From contig CP136062.1 in NCBI GenBank assembly GCA_032622095.1, forward strand, positions 203,327,959-203,391,958: a stretch of 64,000 nucleotides of DNA, in the 5' to 3' direction. Positions 61,563-64,000 of this stretch are shown here, one piece after another. The notes beneath the pieces were generated by a model, which saw only the letters and a list, made by a program, of their open reading frames with translations, had not been told where the DNA came from and did not search any database. Both the position numbers and the translations under genes were made by a program. Source of the stretch: Siphonodentalium dalli (taxonomy: Eukaryota; Mollusca; Scaphopoda; Gadilida; Siphonodentaliidae). The number at the start of each line of letters is the position of its first letter. The first letter of the stretch is position 1.

Positions 61563-61816
61563 CAAGCCTTGAAATAGTGTGTCTGTCATTTGCAGAAAGA
61601 GGTCCCCAGAGGGTGAATTTAGTGATGCTACCCCGCTATGTGGGCTAGCATCACCAAATTCACCCTCTGGGAACATCATTCTGCTGAGGTGTAAGCAGAA
61701 TGAGGTCCCCAGAGGGTGAATTTGGTGATGCTAGCCCACTATGCGGGGTAGCATCACTAAATTCACCCTCTGGGGACCTCATTCTGCAAATGACAGACAC
61801 ACTATTTCAAGGCTTG
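61563..61816. mobile_element. hAT-type foldback MITE, CAAGCCT family, best-preserved copy
   Basis: Perfect 8-bp duplication GCCCCGAT at 61555-61562 and 61817-61824. Ends CAAGCCTTGAAATAGTGTG and its complement. Two long hairpins in tandem, so nearly the whole 254-bp element can fold. Confidence 0.95.
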
Positions 61817-62191
61817 GCCCCGATTATTGGATGTCTATGAAACTTGGTCTAGAGCTGTAGTATTGAACCATTGGAGTGATTGACTAATTTCTGGGACACC
61901 ATTTAATTGAAACAAGTAATTCATATTATAAAGGAATTCTAGAATATCAGAAAATATAAAACATAAATTTACCTTATATATATGTTATATTCTATAGTAT
62001 AGAACATTGGATATGGGAAGCTCCAAAATATAGCATTTTATGAAGGATGACAAATTCATCTTATTCTATATGAATTGTAAAATTCCTTTTAAAGTTGTTT
62101 TCTCAGCTGTTGTCATGATAAATTACGAAAATACCATAATGTTCTCCTTGTTGTATTACTTAAGATACTAGAAGTTAAAATGTTCTTCCAG

Positions 62192-62269
62192 GAAGCACGA
62201 TCACTTGTAAACAAAGCATACAGAACAACCGAGAAGATTTTACAAGATAACAAGGAAAAGCTACATTTG
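62192..62269 (+). CDS. SPG7: SPG7 exon: C-terminal helix
   Basis: Acceptor TCTTCCAG, donor GTATGA at 62270; 26 codons, phase 0 on both sides. EARSLVNKAYRTTEKILQDN then KEKLHL matches the [20 protein letters not shown] helix of paraplegin. The next expected segment (LLEKEVINYEDIEALIG-like) was not found before 64000. Confidence 0.93.
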
Positions 62270-62438
62270 GTATGATTAAATATATCCATTACCAGTATAT
62301 ACATATATTAAGTTCTAGTTAAACAAAATTTTCATTCCAATGCAATTGGTATCCACTGATAGTTAGTAGGGATGTGGTCATATTATGAGGAATGGCATCA
62401 TAAACTTACATCAAGGTGCAAAATTTTCATGTTCAAAC

Positions 62439-63650
62439 CAGGGTTGTCAATAGGTACTGGTACCGGTACCGGAACCGGCGGTAATCAGAAATGAAATCGG
62501 TACCGGTTCTGTCTTCGAGTACCGACGGTTCTCGGTACTGATTGTTGATTTCTATTAATATACCTCTTGACGAATGTAAATGGTTGATTAAGCAGCTCAA
62601 CATAAGGCCAAACCCAACTGCAATGGGTTAACGTGATATCGTCAGCACATTCAAACATCAAATGCACAGTGTGCCGAACTATGACAACTTGTCACGAAAT
62701 TGACAGAATGCAACATTGTGTGGGAGCTTGTGATGATTGTATTTCTTTGATGCGACCGGAATGCCGCCGGATGCAAGTCTGCAGTGTTCTACACGTGCCG
62801 TTTCGAGGCATCATTTGAGAGGAGTCTGTTACTCTGTCAAGTTGTGTTTGACCTTTTAGGAATTACGATGGCTTCCAGGAAATATAGTCACGTCTGGGAT
62901 TATTTGATCCCACACGAAAATGACTCGATCGCAGAAAGCCAGATGCGCCGAATACAGTACTGTAATAGCCAGATCGAAGGGAAGTACAACGGGAATGAAA
63001 AAACATTTGTCGACAAAACACAAAATATCAGTGGATTCGGAAGTTCAGACAAGTGGTCAAGGTTCGACTCCAAAATTTAAGCAGATGCTATTGACCCCAT
63101 TTATCCAAACTAAAAGGGAAAGATTACCGGAACGTTTAGGAAAACTGGCCGCTGTAGACAGAATTTGGGTGACATCATTTATGAAATTACAAATTTACAA
63201 GTTACAACATGCGAGTAATAGTTCTCTAATTAATTACCACACAAATAATATGGTGTACCGTGACACCGTGTGATCGTCACTACCATGTATCCATACACTA
63301 TGATACAAGCCTACAATGTTAGCCGACCCAGTAGTCAAACATACATGTCTACATTCGTTCCACTCAGTAATAGTCAGTATTCCGTCTTTTAAAAAATCCT
63401 CCCCTTGCGACTTGCCGAAAACTGCCACAGACAACAACTTAATTGTAAATGTCGTAGCGATTATTATTTTCGTTGTTTGACTAAACCTCGAACTTAACGA
63501 ATAATTGATGATGGAACCCACGAAACCAAAGTTATTTGCAGTATAAAAGACCACTCAATGAGTACCGATACCGACGCGGTTTGCGGTACTGAACATCAGT
63601 ACGGAACCGGTACCGAAAGTTGTGGTACCGTCGGTACTTTGACAACCCTG
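62439..63650. mobile_element. hAT element with BED-finger remnant, 8-bp duplication GTTCAAAC
   Basis: GTTCAAAC at 62431-62438 and 63651-63658. Perfect 12-bp ends CAGGGTTGTCAA / TTGACAACCCTG. Many GGTACCGG-type subterminal repeats at both ends. It retains part of a BED zinc finger but no transposase core, so it is a non-autonomous deletion derivative. Confidence 0.93.
62868..63240 (+). pseudogene. Truncated BED zinc-finger N-terminus of hAT transposase
   Basis: MASRKYSHVWDYLIPHEND starts at 62868 in one frame. After a frameshift near 62925, KARCAEYSTVIARSKGSTTG and MKKHLSTKHK follow in another. This resembles the DNA-binding BED finger (C-x2-C...H-x3-5-H) of hAT transposases; where the second Cys is expected the codon reads Tyr (TAC). 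The catalytic RNase-H-like domain is absent. Confidence 0.8.
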
Positions 63651-63918
63651 GTTCAAACCAGCTGTTGTCGGGGATTAGGTACGCCCTTGTATCAGATGGT
63701 GACATTGTTGGCTGAGTGATCAACCTTGGACAATGCATGCGATATACGTATGTGAGTTCTTCGATCTGCCCAATTATATTCTTCAGTTTTCCAGATTCTT
63801 ATTTGATCTTCACAGCAGCTCTTAGATGTCTTGAGTAGGTTTTATTTTTCACCTAAGGAAGCCTAAAATCCTGTTCAGCTTCAATGATATAATAGCTTAA
63901 ATCTCCCCTAATGATGTA

Positions 63919-64000
63919 GTGACTCAGTGGTTGGTGTACTCGACTCGGTGTGAAAACATCATGAGTTTGAATCCTTCTATCGGGTTGCCGAATGCGAAAT
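63919..64000 (+). mobile_element. Start of a tRNA-like SINE, cut by the window end
   Basis: TAGTGACTCAGTGGTTGG resembles a polymerase III A box and GAGTTTGAATCC a B box at the usual spacing for a tRNA-related SINE head. The rest lies outside the window. Confidence 0.6.

Overview
This is eukaryotic, AT-rich, intron-dominated DNA. It holds most of one nuclear gene on the + strand and a very dense load of transposon-derived repeats. The gene is a paraplegin (SPG7) orthologue, the m-AAA protease subunit of the mitochondrial inner membrane. Fifteen coding exons between 12022 and 62269 join in a continuous reading frame with GT/AG junctions and give about 584 codons: two membrane segments, AAA+ Walker A and B, the arginine-finger region, an HEXXH zinc-protease motif and most of the C-terminal helical domain. 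The mitochondrial targeting exons upstream and the last C-terminal exon(s) were not found. The repeat style (arrays of about 150-170 bp monomers with GTTATGCCCC and GTCCGGATGATAACTT motifs, tRNA-derived SINEs, a CR1/L2-like LINE, many MITEs) is what I would expect of a marine invertebrate, most likely a bivalve mollusc. The species call is inference.

Layout. 1-12021: upstream or 5' intron sequence with hAT, TTAA-flanked and TA-flanked elements and tandem arrays. 12022-22191: exons 1-5 of the visible gene (intermembrane-space domain, second membrane helix, start of the AAA domain). 22192-33736: an 11.5 kb intron dominated by two inverted copies of a TTAA-ended composite element, plus a probable SINE. 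33737-39957: exons 6-9 (AAA+ core). 39958-52455: a 12.5 kb intron with an hAT element, a decayed LINE, poly-C tracts and a large palindrome. 52456-62269: exons 10-15 (protease domain), with MITEs in nearly every intron. 62439-63650: an hAT element carrying a broken BED zinc finger. The window ends inside a tRNA-like SINE.

The most unusual signal is a near-perfect hairpin of about 67 bp (arms beginning CCAATGCATTCTC, tip CGACC-ATA-GGTCG or CTCCC-ATA-GGGAG), present about 40 times. It sits as single or paired inverted cassettes inside at least four MITE families whose termini are unrelated. Three of these end in TTAA target duplications like piggyBac-type elements, and one ends in GTGACCC. Hairpin arms differ between families at paired positions with compensating changes. 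Besides these, at least three further TTAA-flanked families, one foldback hAT-MITE family with 8-bp duplications, and four 0.95-1.22 kb hAT elements with 8-bp duplications are readable. One hAT insertion has a paralogous empty site in the same window.
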